Shown: positions 17,098 to 26,454, numbered from the stretch's first letter. The stretch: 64,000 bases of DNA from Vaginella massiliensis (GCF_900089075.1 NZ_LT593747.1:447238-511237), one strand, 5' to 3'. Translations and numbers: made by a program. The notes: generated from the sequence alone by a model not told the origin.

Positions 17098-19347
17098 ATG
17101 TCGCAAACTTTTGTTATTACAGAAGAACAATTAGAACAAGAAAATATAGAAATAGCACGTCGATATAAAGAGATGCTAAAAAATACGTATGTCTCGTTGT
17201 CTGAAGAGGATAAAAAACTCATTCGAAGAGCATTCGATTTGGCTGTTGATGCGCACAAAGATCAGCGTCGCAAATCGGGCGAACCTTACATTTATCACCC
17301 AATAGCAGTGGCCAAAATAGTTGCCGATGAGATTGGTTTGGGTGCCGTGTCGATTGCGGCTGCACTCATGCACGATGTGGTAGAAGATACCGATTATACG
17401 TTGGAAGATATCGAAAGATTATTCGGAAAGCGTATTGCTAAAATTATAGACGGACTCACCAAAATTTCTGTTCTCAACAAACAAGACGTTTCTATACAAT
17501 CTGAAAATTATAAAAAACTACTCCTGACCTTGTCCGAGGATGTGAGAGTAATTCTAATCAAGATTGCCGATCGCCTGCACAACATGCGTACGCTAGACAG
17601 TATGCGAGAAGATAAACAATTGAAAATCGCATCGGAGACGGTCTACATCTATGCGCCGTTAGCTCATCGGTTGGGGATGTATAATATAAAATCTGAGTTG
17701 GAGGACTTGAGTTTACGGTATACCAATTTGGAAGAATATCAGAGTATTGAGCAGAAATTGACCGAATCTCAAGAACAACGAGAAGCTTATATCAAAAACT
17801 TTACACAATTGGTTTCCGAGCGATTGAAGGAAGAAGGATTGGAGTTTGAAATAAAAGGAAGATCAAAATCCATCAACTCTATTTACCGTAAAATGATAAC
17901 GCAAGGCATTCCGTTCGAAGAAGTTTTCGATCTTTTTGCCATTCGAATCATTTATCGATCGGATCGTAAGAATGAAAAATTCTTAGCGTGGAAGATTTAT
18001 TCGATCATCACCGATATTTTCACGCCCAATCCGAAACGGATGCGCGATTGGATTACAACGCCAAAATCTACTGGTTACGAATCGTTGCACATCACCGTTA
18101 TTGGCCCTATGGGACGTTGGGTAGAGGTACAAATTCGTTCGGAACGAATGAACGAAATTGCCGAAAAAGGGATTGCAGCACATTACAAATACAAAGAGAA
18201 AAACTTTGAAGATGATGAATCTCGTGTCGATCGTTGGATACAGCAAGTACGCGATATGCTGGAAAACAATGACACCCAAGACGCGATAGAGTTCATGAAC
18301 AACTTCAAATTCAACCTCTATGCGAAAGAAATCTATGTTTTTACGCCAAAAGGAGATTTGCATTCGCTGCCAAAAGGTGCTTGCTCGTTGGATTTTGCCT
18401 ATGCTATACACTCCAATATCGGCGATCGATGTTTGGGAGCAAAGGTAAATGGCAAGCTCTATCCGTTGAGTCATGAATTGCAAAGTGGAGATCAGGTCGA
18501 GATTTTGACTTCTACTCAACAAAAGCCAAAAATCGAATGGTTGGATTATGTGGTAACCAGCAAGGCACGTTCTAAAATCAAAGCTTCATTAAACTCAGAA
18601 AAACGAAAAATTTCGGAAGAAGGAAAAGAAATTTTGATTAGAAAACTGCGCCATCTAAAGTTGGATTTTAGTGAATCGATCCTGAATAAAATACAAAGTT
18701 TCTTCAAGCTTACCAACAGTCAAGATGTATTTTATAATGTTGCAACAGGTGTTATTAGCAACAAAGATTTGAAACGATTTGCCGATTCAATGACTGGTTT
18801 TACAGGTATTTGGAATCGAATCAGGAAAACTACGCTTCCGTCTATATCTACAACTTCAAAAGAAGTAAAAACCGAAGACAAAAGCAAACTCGATTTGTTG
18901 GTTTTTGGACCAGATGAAGAACGATTGGATTACGAATTGGCAGCTTGTTGCAACCCGATACCAGGAGATAAAGTTTTTGGATTCATTACCGTTTCCAAAG
19001 GAATAAAAGTTCATAAAAGCGATTGTCCCAATGCGATTTCGCTGCGGGCAAATTACGATTATCGCGTAATCAAAGCGACATGGGTAGATTCTACCAAACG
19101 TGAATTTAAAGCTATTTTGATTTTAGACGGTTTAGATCGCCCTGGAATGATCAGCGATATTACGTTGGTGATTTCCAAAAACAATTCCATCAACATGAAC
19201 AACCTTAATTTCTCGGAGAACGCAGGCGTTTTCACGGGAGTTATTTCGTTACAGGTAAAAAACAAAGACCAATTGGAACAAGTGATCGAAGAGCTCAAAA
19301 AAGTCGAAGGCGTACGAAATGTAAAACGAACTTATAAAAAGGAATAA
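17098..19347 (+). CDS. Bifunctional (p)ppGpp synthetase/hydrolase
   Basis: This 749-residue RelA/SpoT homologue controls the stringent response. The hydrolase HD domain shows HPIAVAKIVADEIGLG and the intact metal motif MHDVVEDTDYT (about 98-108), plus KIADRLHNMRTLDS. The synthetase domain has GRSKSINSIYRKM and TPKSTGYESLHITVIGP. TGS follows (YVFTPKGDLHSLPKG), then a Cys cluster (CCNPIPGDKVFGF ... HKSDCPNA) and a C-terminal ACT domain. Both catalytic halves look complete. It is a single gene closed by the terminator at 19355. Confidence 0.96.
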   Translation: MSQTFVITEEQLEQENIEIARRYKEMLKNTYVSLSEEDKKLIRRAFDLAVDAHKDQRRKSGEPYIYHPIAVAKIVADEIGLGAVSIAAALMHDVVEDTDYTLEDIERLFGKRIAKIIDGLTKISVLNKQDVSIQSENYKKLLLTLSEDVRVILIKIADRLHNMRTLDSMREDKQLKIASETVYIYAPLAHRLGMYNIKSELEDLSLRYTNLEEYQSIEQKLTESQEQREAYIKNFTQLVSERLKEEGLEFEIKGRSKSINSIYRKMITQGIPFEEVFDLFAIRIIYRSDRKNEKFLAWKIYSIITDIFTPNPKRMRDWITTPKSTGYESLHITVIGPMGRWVEVQIRSERMNEIAEKGIAAHYKYKEKNFEDDESRVDRWIQQVRDMLENNDTQDAIEFMNNFKFNLYAKEIYVFTPKGDLHSLPKGACSLDFAYAIHSNIGDRCLGAKVNGKLYPLSHELQSGDQVEILTSTQQKPKIEWLDYVVTSKARSKIKASLNSEKRKISEEGKEILIRKLRHLKLDFSESILNKIQSFFKLTNSQDVFYNVATGVISNKDLKRFADSMTGFTGIWNRIRKTTLPSISTTSKEVKTEDKSKLDLLVFGPDEERLDYELAACCNPIPGDKVFGFITVSKGIKVHKSDCPNAISLRANYDYRVIKATWVDSTKREFKAILILDGLDRPGMISDITLVISKNNSINMNNLNFSENAGVFTGVISLQVKNKDQLEQVIEELKKVEGVRNVKRTYKKE

Positions 19348-19354
19348 ACGATAA

Positions 19355-19387
19355 AAAAATCCAATCAGCTTGCTAATTGGATTTTTT
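19355..19387 (+). terminator. Terminator of the (p)ppGpp enzyme gene
   Basis: AAAAATCCAAT / ATTGGATTTTT with a 10-base loop and T-tract, just after the stop at 19347. Confidence 0.8.
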
Positions 19388-19441
19388 AAATTAGAAATAA
19401 AGTTGCAAAGTTAATCAAATATTTCAATAAATAGTCTAAGG

Positions 19442-19469
19442 TTGATGCTGATAAATCAGCCTATTTTTG
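19442..19469 (+). promoter_or_regulatory. Promoter of the amidohydrolase operon
   Basis: TTG (19442-19444), N17 and TATTTTTG (19462-19469) are a near-ideal match to the flavobacterial consensus. It sits on top of an apparent 16-residue N-terminal extension, which decides for the later start at 19490. Confidence 0.75.
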
Positions 19470-19489
19470 CAAACAAACGAAAACAAAAG

Positions 19490-20467
19490 ATGTCACATAC
19501 AAACTACAATCCGATCGAAGAAGTTCTAGAAAAGATAAAAGCCAACGGAGGTTGGGTAAATGCACATTCACATTTGGATCGAGCATATTCGCTTACAGCA
19601 GAAACATTTACATTATCCAATTCATACCTCAAAGAAAAATGGCATTTGGTCGATGACATGAAACGCAAATCAACGGTAGACGATATTTACTTTCGTATGG
19701 AAAAAGCGATTACGTTCATGCTCGAACAAGGAGTGCAAGCAATAGGTTCTTTTATCGATTGTGACGAGGTAATCGAAGATCGATCTATACAAGCAGCACA
19801 GCGATTGAAAGATAATTACGGAAAAGATATCCAGATTCGATTTGCCAATCAGGTATTGAAGGGCGTGATCGATCCCAAAGCGAGAGAATGGTTCGATTTA
19901 TCGTCGGATTTTGTTGATATTATAGGCGGATTACCAGCCAAAGATTATGGGCAAGAAGAAGAGCATTTAGACATTTTGATGTCAACAGCCAAAGCAAAAA
20001 ATAAATTGGTTCATGTGCATGTGGATCAATTCAATACCGATGAAGAAAAAGAAACCGAACAATTGGCGCGCAAAACCATTGAGTTTGGTTTGCAAGGAAA
20101 AGTTTCTGCCGTGCACTCGATTTCGGTGGCAGCACATCCACGAAAATACCGTTACGAATTGTACGATTTGATTAAAGAAGCAGACATGAACGTCATTTCT
20201 TGTCCGACAGCTTGGATCGATCACAATCGAACCGAACGTTTGGCACCTTCGCACAACTCGGTAACGCCCGTAGATGAGATGGTTCCAAGAGGCATCAATG
20301 TTGCGTTCGGAACAGACAATATCAACGACATTTATAAGCCGTATTCTGATGGACATTTGCTTACAGAATTGCGCGTGATGTTGGAGGCTTGCCATTATTA
20401 CGACGTAGATTCTTTGGCTAAAATAGCAACAACAAACGGGCTGAAAGTTTTAGGATTAGATAAATAA
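19490..20467 (+). CDS. Metal-dependent amidohydrolase (cytosine-deaminase-like)
   Basis: This 325-residue TIM-barrel amidohydrolase of the CodA/atrazine-hydrolase type has metal ligands visible as NAHSHLDRAY (about 24-33), VHVHVDQFN, AVHSISVAAH and FGTDNINDIY. The family deaminates or hydrolyses cyclic or guanidino-type substrates in the cytosol. The true substrate cannot be read. The start at 19490 follows the promoter by 20 bases. It is followed by two guanidino-group-modifying hydrolases (20525, 21438) on the same strand, suggesting a role in handling arginine derivatives; this is inference. Confidence 0.8.
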   Translation: MSHTNYNPIEEVLEKIKANGGWVNAHSHLDRAYSLTAETFTLSNSYLKEKWHLVDDMKRKSTVDDIYFRMEKAITFMLEQGVQAIGSFIDCDEVIEDRSIQAAQRLKDNYGKDIQIRFANQVLKGVIDPKAREWFDLSSDFVDIIGGLPAKDYGQEEEHLDILMSTAKAKNKLVHVHVDQFNTDEEKETEQLARKTIEFGLQGKVSAVHSISVAAHPRKYRYELYDLIKEADMNVISCPTAWIDHNRTERLAPSHNSVTPVDEMVPRGINVAFGTDNINDIYKPYSDGHLLTELRVMLEACHYYDVDSLAKIATTNGLKVLGLDK

Positions 20468-20524
20468 TACTATATTCGTAAAACTTCCGAACGGAAGTGA
20501 AACTACAATTTCTACAGCTTAACT

Positions 20525-21448
20525 ATGCAAATACAAATAAAAAACGAAACAGACCAATTGAGGACTGTTGTATTGGGAATAGCAAAAGATTTGGGCAATA
20601 AACCACTACTGAACGAAGTTTTCGATGCCAAATCATACGAATCTGTACAAGAGGATATTTATCCTGACGAGGCAGATTTGATAGAAGAAATGGCACAATT
20701 CGAAAGCGTACTTCTAAAGCATGGAGTAGAGGTGTTGCGTCCAGAAAATTTACCAAACGTCAATCAAGTTTTTGCCAGAGATATCGGATTTGTTATTGAA
20801 AATACTTTTTTTCTTTCGAGTATTATTCCCGATCGATTGGAAGAGCAAAACGCAATTTCATTCATCCAAGAAAGTTTGCAACCCGAACAATTCATTCGAG
20901 TGCCAGAAAATCTCTATGTAGAGGGTGGCGATGTGTTGGTGTGGAACGATTATCTATTTGTCGGAACATATCTTGGCGAAGATTTCAAATCGTATAAAAC
21001 GGCAAGAACCAAATTTGAAATTGTCGATTATTTGCAACAATTTTTCCCGAATAAAAAGATAGTTGGATTCGATTTACATAAAAATGATACCGATCCAAGA
21101 GTTGGAATTTTACATTTAGATTGTACTTTTCAACCCGTGGGCAAAGACAAAGCCATCATTTACAAAGAAGGTTTCCGCGACCCAGCTCAATACCAATTTT
21201 TAGTCGACCTATTCGGAGAAGAAAATCTGTTTCACGTAACCCAAGAAGAAATGTATTGGATGAACCCGAATGTGTTCTCAATTTCACCAAACGTTGTGGT
21301 ATCTGAAAGAAATTTTACCCGACTCAACACTCATATGCGAGAGCAATGGCAAATTCAGGTAGAAGAAATAGCCTATAGAGAAGTCTCTAAAATGGGCGGA
21401 TTATTAAGATGTTCAACTTTACCATTATACCGAAACAATGAAATCTAA
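20525..21448 (+). CDS. Arginine deiminase/DDAH-like guanidino hydrolase
   Basis: This 307-residue protein belongs to the guanidino-group modifying (GME) superfamily with the pentein fold. Conserved positions are FARDIGFVIENTFF, LYVEGGDVLVWNDY (acidic EGGD motif), GILHLDCTFQPVG (catalytic His) and GGLLRCSTLPLYR (catalytic Cys near residue 299). All expected catalytic residues are present. Likely reactions are hydrolysis of arginine or a methylated arginine to citrulline; amidinotransfer is possible. Its end overlaps ctlX by 11 bases, indicating translational coupling. Confidence 0.85.
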   Translation: MQIQIKNETDQLRTVVLGIAKDLGNKPLLNEVFDAKSYESVQEDIYPDEADLIEEMAQFESVLLKHGVEVLRPENLPNVNQVFARDIGFVIENTFFLSSIIPDRLEEQNAISFIQESLQPEQFIRVPENLYVEGGDVLVWNDYLFVGTYLGEDFKSYKTARTKFEIVDYLQQFFPNKKIVGFDLHKNDTDPRVGILHLDCTFQPVGKDKAIIYKEGFRDPAQYQFLVDLFGEENLFHVTQEEMYWMNPNVFSISPNVVVSERNFTRLNTHMREQWQIQVEEIAYREVSKMGGLLRCSTLPLYRNNEI

Positions 21449-22373
21449 ACAATATACCAATACCATTTTGATGGTAGAACCTGTGGCATTTTATTTTAAC
21501 GATCAGACTGCCGTAAACAATTATTTTCAAAACAAACCAGACGTCACACCAGACGAAATACAAACAATCGCACTCAACGAATTTAGAAATATGGTGAAAA
21601 GCTTACGGTCTAAAGGCGTGAACGTTATCACCATTCAAGATACACCAACGCCACATACACCCGATTCTATTTTCCCAAACAATTGGATTTCGACGCATGA
21701 TAACGGCGATGTAGTGTTGTATCCGATGTTTGCAAAGAATAGAAGGGTAGAGCGTAGAGAAGAAGAAGTGTTGAGCTTGCTAGAAGAACAAGGTTTTACC
21801 GTTCGCGATATCATCGATTATTCAGAAGCCGAAGAAGATGAAATCTTTTTAGAAGGAACGGGCAGTATAATCCTCGATCGCGAAAATCAAATTGCCTATG
21901 CTGCCATTTCAGATCGTACAGACGAAGAATTGTTTATCGAATTTTGTGAAGATCTAGAATACACACCCATTCATTTTACAGCAAACCAAACGGTAAATGA
22001 TCAGCGTTTACCTATTTACCATACCAACGTCATGATGTGTGTTGGAGACGAATATGCCATAATTTGTTTGGATACAATCGACGATAAGAAAGAAAAATCT
22101 TTGGTGGTAGAGATGTTGAACCAAACTTCAAAAGAAATCATTGCCATTACCGAAGAACAAATGCATCAATTTGCTGGTAACATGCTGCAAGTAGAAGGGT
22201 TGGGACAAAAATATTTGGTGATGTCGAAAACGGCATTTGAGTCGCTGACAGCGGAGCAAATAAAGAAGATAGAACAATACAATCCCATCATCGCAGTTGA
22301 AATCGACACCATCGAAAAATTGGGCGGAGGAAGCGCAAGATGCATGATGGCAGAGATTTTTTTACCAAAATAA
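21438..22373 (+). CDS. ctlX: Citrulline-utilisation hydrolase CtlX-like
   Basis: This 311-residue pentein-fold hydrolase is of the CtlX/amidinotransferase type. Motifs are PDSIFPNNWISTHDNGDVVL, FLEGTGSIILDR, LPIYHTNVMMCVG (catalytic His) and GGGSARCMMAEIFL (catalytic Cys). CtlX was named for conversion of citrulline to ornithine. The preceding gene product could supply citrulline, so the pair would form a two-step route from an arginine derivative to ornithine. That pathway is inference from adjacency. It overlaps its neighbour by 11 bases. Confidence 0.85.
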   Translation: MKSKQYTNTILMVEPVAFYFNDQTAVNNYFQNKPDVTPDEIQTIALNEFRNMVKSLRSKGVNVITIQDTPTPHTPDSIFPNNWISTHDNGDVVLYPMFAKNRRVERREEEVLSLLEEQGFTVRDIIDYSEAEEDEIFLEGTGSIILDRENQIAYAAISDRTDEELFIEFCEDLEYTPIHFTANQTVNDQRLPIYHTNVMMCVGDEYAIICLDTIDDKKEKSLVVEMLNQTSKEIIAITEEQMHQFAGNMLQVEGLGQKYLVMSKTAFESLTAEQIKKIEQYNPIIAVEIDTIEKLGGGSARCMMAEIFLPK

Positions 22374-22428
22374 AACATTGATTAACAATTGGTTAATGTG
22401 TTTTTCAGTAGAAAAACAATCTAAATAT

Positions 22429-22457
22429 TTGATATTCAATGAATTTTGTTAAATTTG
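22429..22457 (+). promoter_or_regulatory. Promoter abutting the start codon at 22461
   Basis: TTG (22429-22431), N18 and TAAATTTG (22450-22457) are followed after only 3 bases by ATG 22461, implying a leaderless transcript. Confidence 0.7.
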
Positions 22458-22460
22458 AAT

Positions 22461-22946
22461 ATGGGAAATTCAGATTTAACAGTACTTAATGAATACCTTA
22501 GCGATCATGATGCTAATATCGATGTGCACAAATTTGTGGTGTGCAACCAGTTGATAAAGCGCAATGATCGCTATTGTATACAAATCAAAGAGTATGATTT
22601 TGATCTTTTTGTAAATACGTTTAAGGATTATTGCATAGAAGATTTAGAATTGATGACCATCGACGATCATGATCAAGATCGAATCCATAAAAATTATCAA
22701 GCAAAATTTGCCGATTTTGTAGACGATCAAGAATTTTGCAATCAACACCAAATAATCAATTTCAGTGGTTATTTCACCGAACTTGATTTTTATTTTTTTA
22801 CTGAAAATGAAATCTTATATCTCCATTATATCGAGAATAATAAACTGCAATTTACCATCGATCAAATGTATCATTTCATTCCGTGCGAGCTCCGAAACCG
22901 ATTGATTACTCAGTTGCTCATCAACATAAGATTTGAAATCGTTTAA
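22461..22946 (+). CDS. Uncharacterised acidic protein
   Basis: This 161-residue protein (MGNSDLTVLNEYLSDHDANI...) is rich in Asp, Ile and aromatic residues. It has no signal peptide and no membrane helix. The middle holds DDHDQDRIHKNYQAKF and the end has ITQLLINIRFEIV. No family was recognised. The start is ATG 22461; a longer TTG-led version would run through the -7 box and is rejected. It is monocistronic with its own strong promoter. The following 205 bases contain only a possible gene remnant (22972-23130, reverse strand). Confidence 0.65.
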   Translation: MGNSDLTVLNEYLSDHDANIDVHKFVVCNQLIKRNDRYCIQIKEYDFDLFVNTFKDYCIEDLELMTIDDHDQDRIHKNYQAKFADFVDDQEFCNQHQIINFSGYFTELDFYFFTENEILYLHYIENNKLQFTIDQMYHFIPCELRNRLITQLLINIRFEIV

Positions 22947-22971
22947 GATTTTAATTCAACAACACGAGTTA

Positions 22972-23130
22972 TTATTTTCGATAAAGTTTTCCTATAATAT
23001 ATATTATGTTAAATAGAAGTTCTGATTTGAGGACTTCATTTAAAACTTTCCCATTTAAACCTATCTCGTTTTCGGTCATGTGAAATGAATTTGCAGCATC
23101 TTCCTCAATTATTTTAAATTTTGCAACCCA
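22972..23130 (-). pseudogene. Possible short gene or C-terminal remnant
   Basis: The reverse strand between ung and the 22461 gene is open and reads KFKIIEEDAANSFH, then MTENEIGLNGKVLNEVLKSE, ending GKLYRK. Composition is protein-like. It is too short for assignment and begins just after the ung stop. It could be the end of a deleted gene, a 35-residue peptide from ATG 23079, or chance. Confidence 0.25.
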
Positions 23131-23151
23131 AAAACAAACTGAAATATTTTA

Positions 23152-23817
23152 CTACCACTCAATCTCATCAAGACCAATGGATTGGAAATATTGATTTGCT
23201 TTAGAAAAATGCCGATTTCCAAACCATTTTCCTTGATTCGCACTCATCGGCGATGGATGCCCCGAGCGTAAAACCAGATGTTTCGATTCATCAATTTTCT
23301 TTCCTTTTTTTTGTGCATGATTTCCCCAAAGCAAAAAAACCACGTGATCTTTTTCTTGTGAAATTTTCTCAATTACAGCATCGGTAAAGGTTTCCCAGCC
23401 TCTACCTTTATGACTCGCGGCCGCTCCTTGCCTTACCGTGAGCACATCGTTCAACAAAAATACACCTTGATCAGCCCAACGCTCCAAATTACCAGAAATC
23501 GGAATCGATTTGGAAAGATCGTGATGCAATTCGCCAAAAATATTGCGTAAACTCGGTGGATGCGGAATACCATCTGCAACCGAAAAGCACAATCCGTTGG
23601 CCTGCTGTGGACCATGATAAGGATCTTGCCCAATGATGACGACTTTTAGTTGATCAAAAGGCGTTCGGTCGAATGCTGCAAAAATTTTAGACTTGGGCGG
23701 ATAAATGATTTGTGTGGCATATTCAGCTTTTAAAAAATTTACCAATTCGCTAAAATACGGCTTTTCGAATTCGTCTCGCAAAACTGTTTTCCAACTTTTT
23801 TCAATTTTCACATCCAT
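23152..23817 (-). CDS. ung: Uracil-DNA glycosylase
   Basis: This 221-residue family 1 UDG removes uracil from DNA in base excision repair. The water-activating loop is GQDPYHGPQQANGLCFSV (about 64-81). The uracil-binding LLNDVLTVRQG, the LLWGNHAQKK segment and the leucine intercalation loop SGHPSPMSA are intact. Length is normal for the family. It diverges from mutS2 with only 44 bases between the start codons, so the two repair genes share a regulatory region. Confidence 0.97.
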   Translation of the reverse strand: MDVKIEKSWKTVLRDEFEKPYFSELVNFLKAEYATQIIYPPKSKIFAAFDRTPFDQLKVVIIGQDPYHGPQQANGLCFSVADGIPHPPSLRNIFGELHHDLSKSIPISGNLERWADQGVFLLNDVLTVRQGAAASHKGRGWETFTDAVIEKISQEKDHVVFLLWGNHAQKKGKKIDESKHLVLRSGHPSPMSANQGKWFGNRHFSKANQYFQSIGLDEIEW

Positions 23818-23861
23818 ACCGTATGATTAAGATTCGTAAAAATATCGCTAATTTTGCAGCA

Positions 23862-26009
23862 ATGCAAATCAGTAATCAAACCCTAAAAGATTTAGAATTT
23901 CCTGCTGTACAACAAGGAATCGCCGATTTTGTCTACACCGAAAAAGTAGCCAGTAAAGTTTTTGATTTAAAACCATATGAGAACAAATCAGCTTTGCTCA
24001 ACGATTTACACGCTACGAACGAATATTTGGCGAGTTTCGATAGCGGAAATGCCCTGCCCTTTTCTGAGTATTTTGTTTTGGACGAATTTTTAAAACGCTT
24101 AGAAATTGAAAACTACTATTTACCCGCCGAAGAATTTTTCAAAATAAAATCGAATTCGCTTCAGGTAAAAGAGATCAAAAAACATCTTGCCAGCTTCGAA
24201 GAATATCTGCCAACCTTGTTTGCCAAAGCCGAAACTGTGCTTTACGAAAAAGAGATTGTGAAGATTATCGATCAAGTTTTCAATAAATTTGGTGAGGTAA
24301 AAGACGATGCTACTCCAGAACTGAAGCAGGTTCGAACCAAAATCAAACAGCTCAACGCTCGCATCACCGAATTGTTCAATAAGTCGATGGCGCATCATAC
24401 CCAATTTTTGGATGATATTCGAGAATCGGTCATCGGTAATCGACGGGTATTGGCGGTGAAATCTGCACTTCGAAGAAGTGTAAAGGGACAGTTTTTGGGA
24501 ACTTCGAAAACGGGATCAATCTCTTTTATCGAGCCCGAAAGTGTTCTAAATCCGAGACGAGAATTGGATGAATTACGAGAAGAAGAAAAGCATCTCATCA
24601 TTCAGATTTTATTGAAGTTGACCGCCGAAATTGCGGTTTATAAACCGCTCTTAGAAACCTATCAAGAATTTTTAGAATACCTCGATTTCACTCAGGCTAA
24701 AGCCAAGTTTGCACAAACTATGCAGGCAGTTTTGCCGAACATTTCCGATAAATTGACGCTCAATCTCATCGATGCGTACCATCCGTTATTATACCTCAAT
24801 AATTTGAAGCGTAAAGAAAAAACCATTCCGCAAACCTTACGCCTAGACGAGCATCAGCGCATCATCATCATTTCTGGACCAAATGCTGGTGGAAAATCCA
24901 TTACCTTGAAAACGGTTGGACTCAACCAAATCATGATTCAATCTGGAATTTTGATTCCGGTACATCCGAAAAGTGAAGTTGGATTTTTTGATAAAATTTT
25001 TACCGATATTGGCGATAATCAATCCATAGAAAATCACCTTTCGACCTACAGTTATCGATTGAAACAAATGGCTCATTTTCTGAAATATGCCGATGACAAA
25101 ACCTTACTTTTGGTCGATGAGTTCGGTACAGGTTCTGACCCTGATTTGGGTGGAGCTTTGGCAGAAGTTTTTTTTGAAGAATTTTACGAAAGAAAAGCTT
25201 ACGGAATTTTCACAACGCATTATACCAACATCAAACTTAGCGCCGAGAAACTTCCCGAAGCAATCAACGCCAGCATGTTGTTCGACAAACATTCGTTAGA
25301 ACCGTTGTATCGATTAGAACTTGGGCAAGCCGGCAGTTCGTTCACTTTTGAAGTGGCAGAAAAAAATAAAATTCCGTACCGTCTTATAAATCGTGCGAAG
25401 AAAAAAGTTGAAAATGACAAAGTGCGATTAGACAAAACCATTCTCAAATTGCAACAAGAGAAATTCGAGATTCAGAAAACCAAAAATGAGGTCGAAGAAC
25501 TCAAAGAATCGCAAGAAGTGAAACAAGAATTATTGGAAGAGACCCAAGACAAAATTCAGCAAAAACTATACGATTTTCAGCAGTTGTACGATAAAGAACA
25601 AAAAACTTTGATGATGGGAAAACGCATCAATGAAATGGCGGACAACTATTTGAAAAGTAAAAATAAAAAACAACTGATTTCGAATTTTCTGAAAATAATT
25701 GAGATTGAAAATTCTAAAAAAACGAAAGAAATTCAGCAACAACGTAAAATTGAAAAAATTATCGAAAAGGAAGTCAAACGCGAACTGAAAGTGAATGAAG
25801 AAACCATTTCGAAGCAAAAAGAAAAAATTGAGGCAAAAGAAAAACAAGCAACGCAACAAAAAATAAAAGCGCTGAAAGTGGGAGATCGAGTGAAAATTCA
25901 TGGTTCGAATAGCGTGGGAACTATCGAGAAAATAAAGGACGAGACCTTGTTTATCAATTATGGAATTTTCACTACGCAAATTTCTGTTAACGAAGTTTAT
26001 AAAATCTAA
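23862..26009 (+). CDS. mutS2: MutS2-like DNA mismatch/recombination ATPase lacking a Smr domain
   Basis: This 715-residue MutS-family ATPase has Walker A GPNAGGKSITLKTVG (about 346-360), Walker B region LLLVDEFGTGSDPD and the FTTHYTNIK signature. A long charged coiled coil (about 500-670, rich in Lys/Glu/Gln) follows. The end is a KOW-like KALKVGDRVKIHGSNSVGTI segment. The C-terminal Smr nuclease domain of classical MutS2 is absent. The start is ATG 23862, five bases after a TAATTTTG box; a 13-residue extension from 23823 would read through that box. Confidence 0.92.
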   Translation: MQISNQTLKDLEFPAVQQGIADFVYTEKVASKVFDLKPYENKSALLNDLHATNEYLASFDSGNALPFSEYFVLDEFLKRLEIENYYLPAEEFFKIKSNSLQVKEIKKHLASFEEYLPTLFAKAETVLYEKEIVKIIDQVFNKFGEVKDDATPELKQVRTKIKQLNARITELFNKSMAHHTQFLDDIRESVIGNRRVLAVKSALRRSVKGQFLGTSKTGSISFIEPESVLNPRRELDELREEEKHLIIQILLKLTAEIAVYKPLLETYQEFLEYLDFTQAKAKFAQTMQAVLPNISDKLTLNLIDAYHPLLYLNNLKRKEKTIPQTLRLDEHQRIIIISGPNAGGKSITLKTVGLNQIMIQSGILIPVHPKSEVGFFDKIFTDIGDNQSIENHLSTYSYRLKQMAHFLKYADDKTLLLVDEFGTGSDPDLGGALAEVFFEEFYERKAYGIFTTHYTNIKLSAEKLPEAINASMLFDKHSLEPLYRLELGQAGSSFTFEVAEKNKIPYRLINRAKKKVENDKVRLDKTILKLQQEKFEIQKTKNEVEELKESQEVKQELLEETQDKIQQKLYDFQQLYDKEQKTLMMGKRINEMADNYLKSKNKKQLISNFLKIIEIENSKKTKEIQQQRKIEKIIEKEVKRELKVNEETISKQKEKIEAKEKQATQQKIKALKVGDRVKIHGSNSVGTIEKIKDETLFINYGIFTTQISVNEVYKI

Positions 26010-26068
26010 TTGCTTTTAAGGCATAGTGTTTGAGATTATAAAAACGGTAACCATAAAGAAATGCTACG

Positions 26069-26383
26069 ATGAAAGAAAAATTACAATACCGATACGCAGC
26101 TCCAGCAACAGCTTTGGAAGAGCTAGAAAATCAAGGTTTTACAATAGATTACAATGTTCAGCGCGATGAAATTACCAACAATCCAGAAGATTTTGAAATC
26201 GTATTTATCTATCGATACGAGGGAATGACCAATCCGGATGATGAATCGACCGTTTATGGAATCAAACGATTATCGAAAGACGAAAAAGGATTTTATGTTG
26301 TGGGCAATTTATCTTTGGATCCCGAAAAAGCTTCAAAAATCTTGTTGGATTTAGAAATTAAACGCCGATCGACTGAAAGTTAA
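26069..26383 (+). CDS. Small conserved Bacteroidota protein of unknown function
   Basis: This 104-residue protein contains the pattern [16 protein letters not shown] ... [26 protein letters not shown] recognise this from a family that databases often mislabel 'phosphoribosylpyrophosphate synthetase'. It is far too short for that enzyme and has no PRPP-binding loop, so that name should not be used. There is no signal or membrane segment. It follows mutS2 by 59 bases and ends at the terminator at 26403. Confidence 0.75.
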   Translation: MKEKLQYRYAAPATALEELENQGFTIDYNVQRDEITNNPEDFEIVFIYRYEGMTNPDDESTVYGIKRLSKDEKGFYVVGNLSLDPEKASKILLDLEIKRRSTES

Positions 26384-26402
26384 AAAAATAGATTTTTAAT
26401 CT

Positions 26403-26431
26403 AAAGCTGCTTTTCACAAGTAGCTTTTTTT
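26403..26431 (+). terminator. Terminator after the 26069 gene
   Basis: AAGCTGCTT / AAGTAGCTT (one G-U), loop TTCAC, then seven T. Confidence 0.75.
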
Positions 26432-26454
26432 AGTTTTACAATTTATGAAATTAA

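Noticed and set aside
26069-26383. Phosphoribosyl-pyrophosphate synthetase
   Set aside because: This name is attached to similar short proteins, but the protein is 104 residues and lacks every PRPP synthetase motif.
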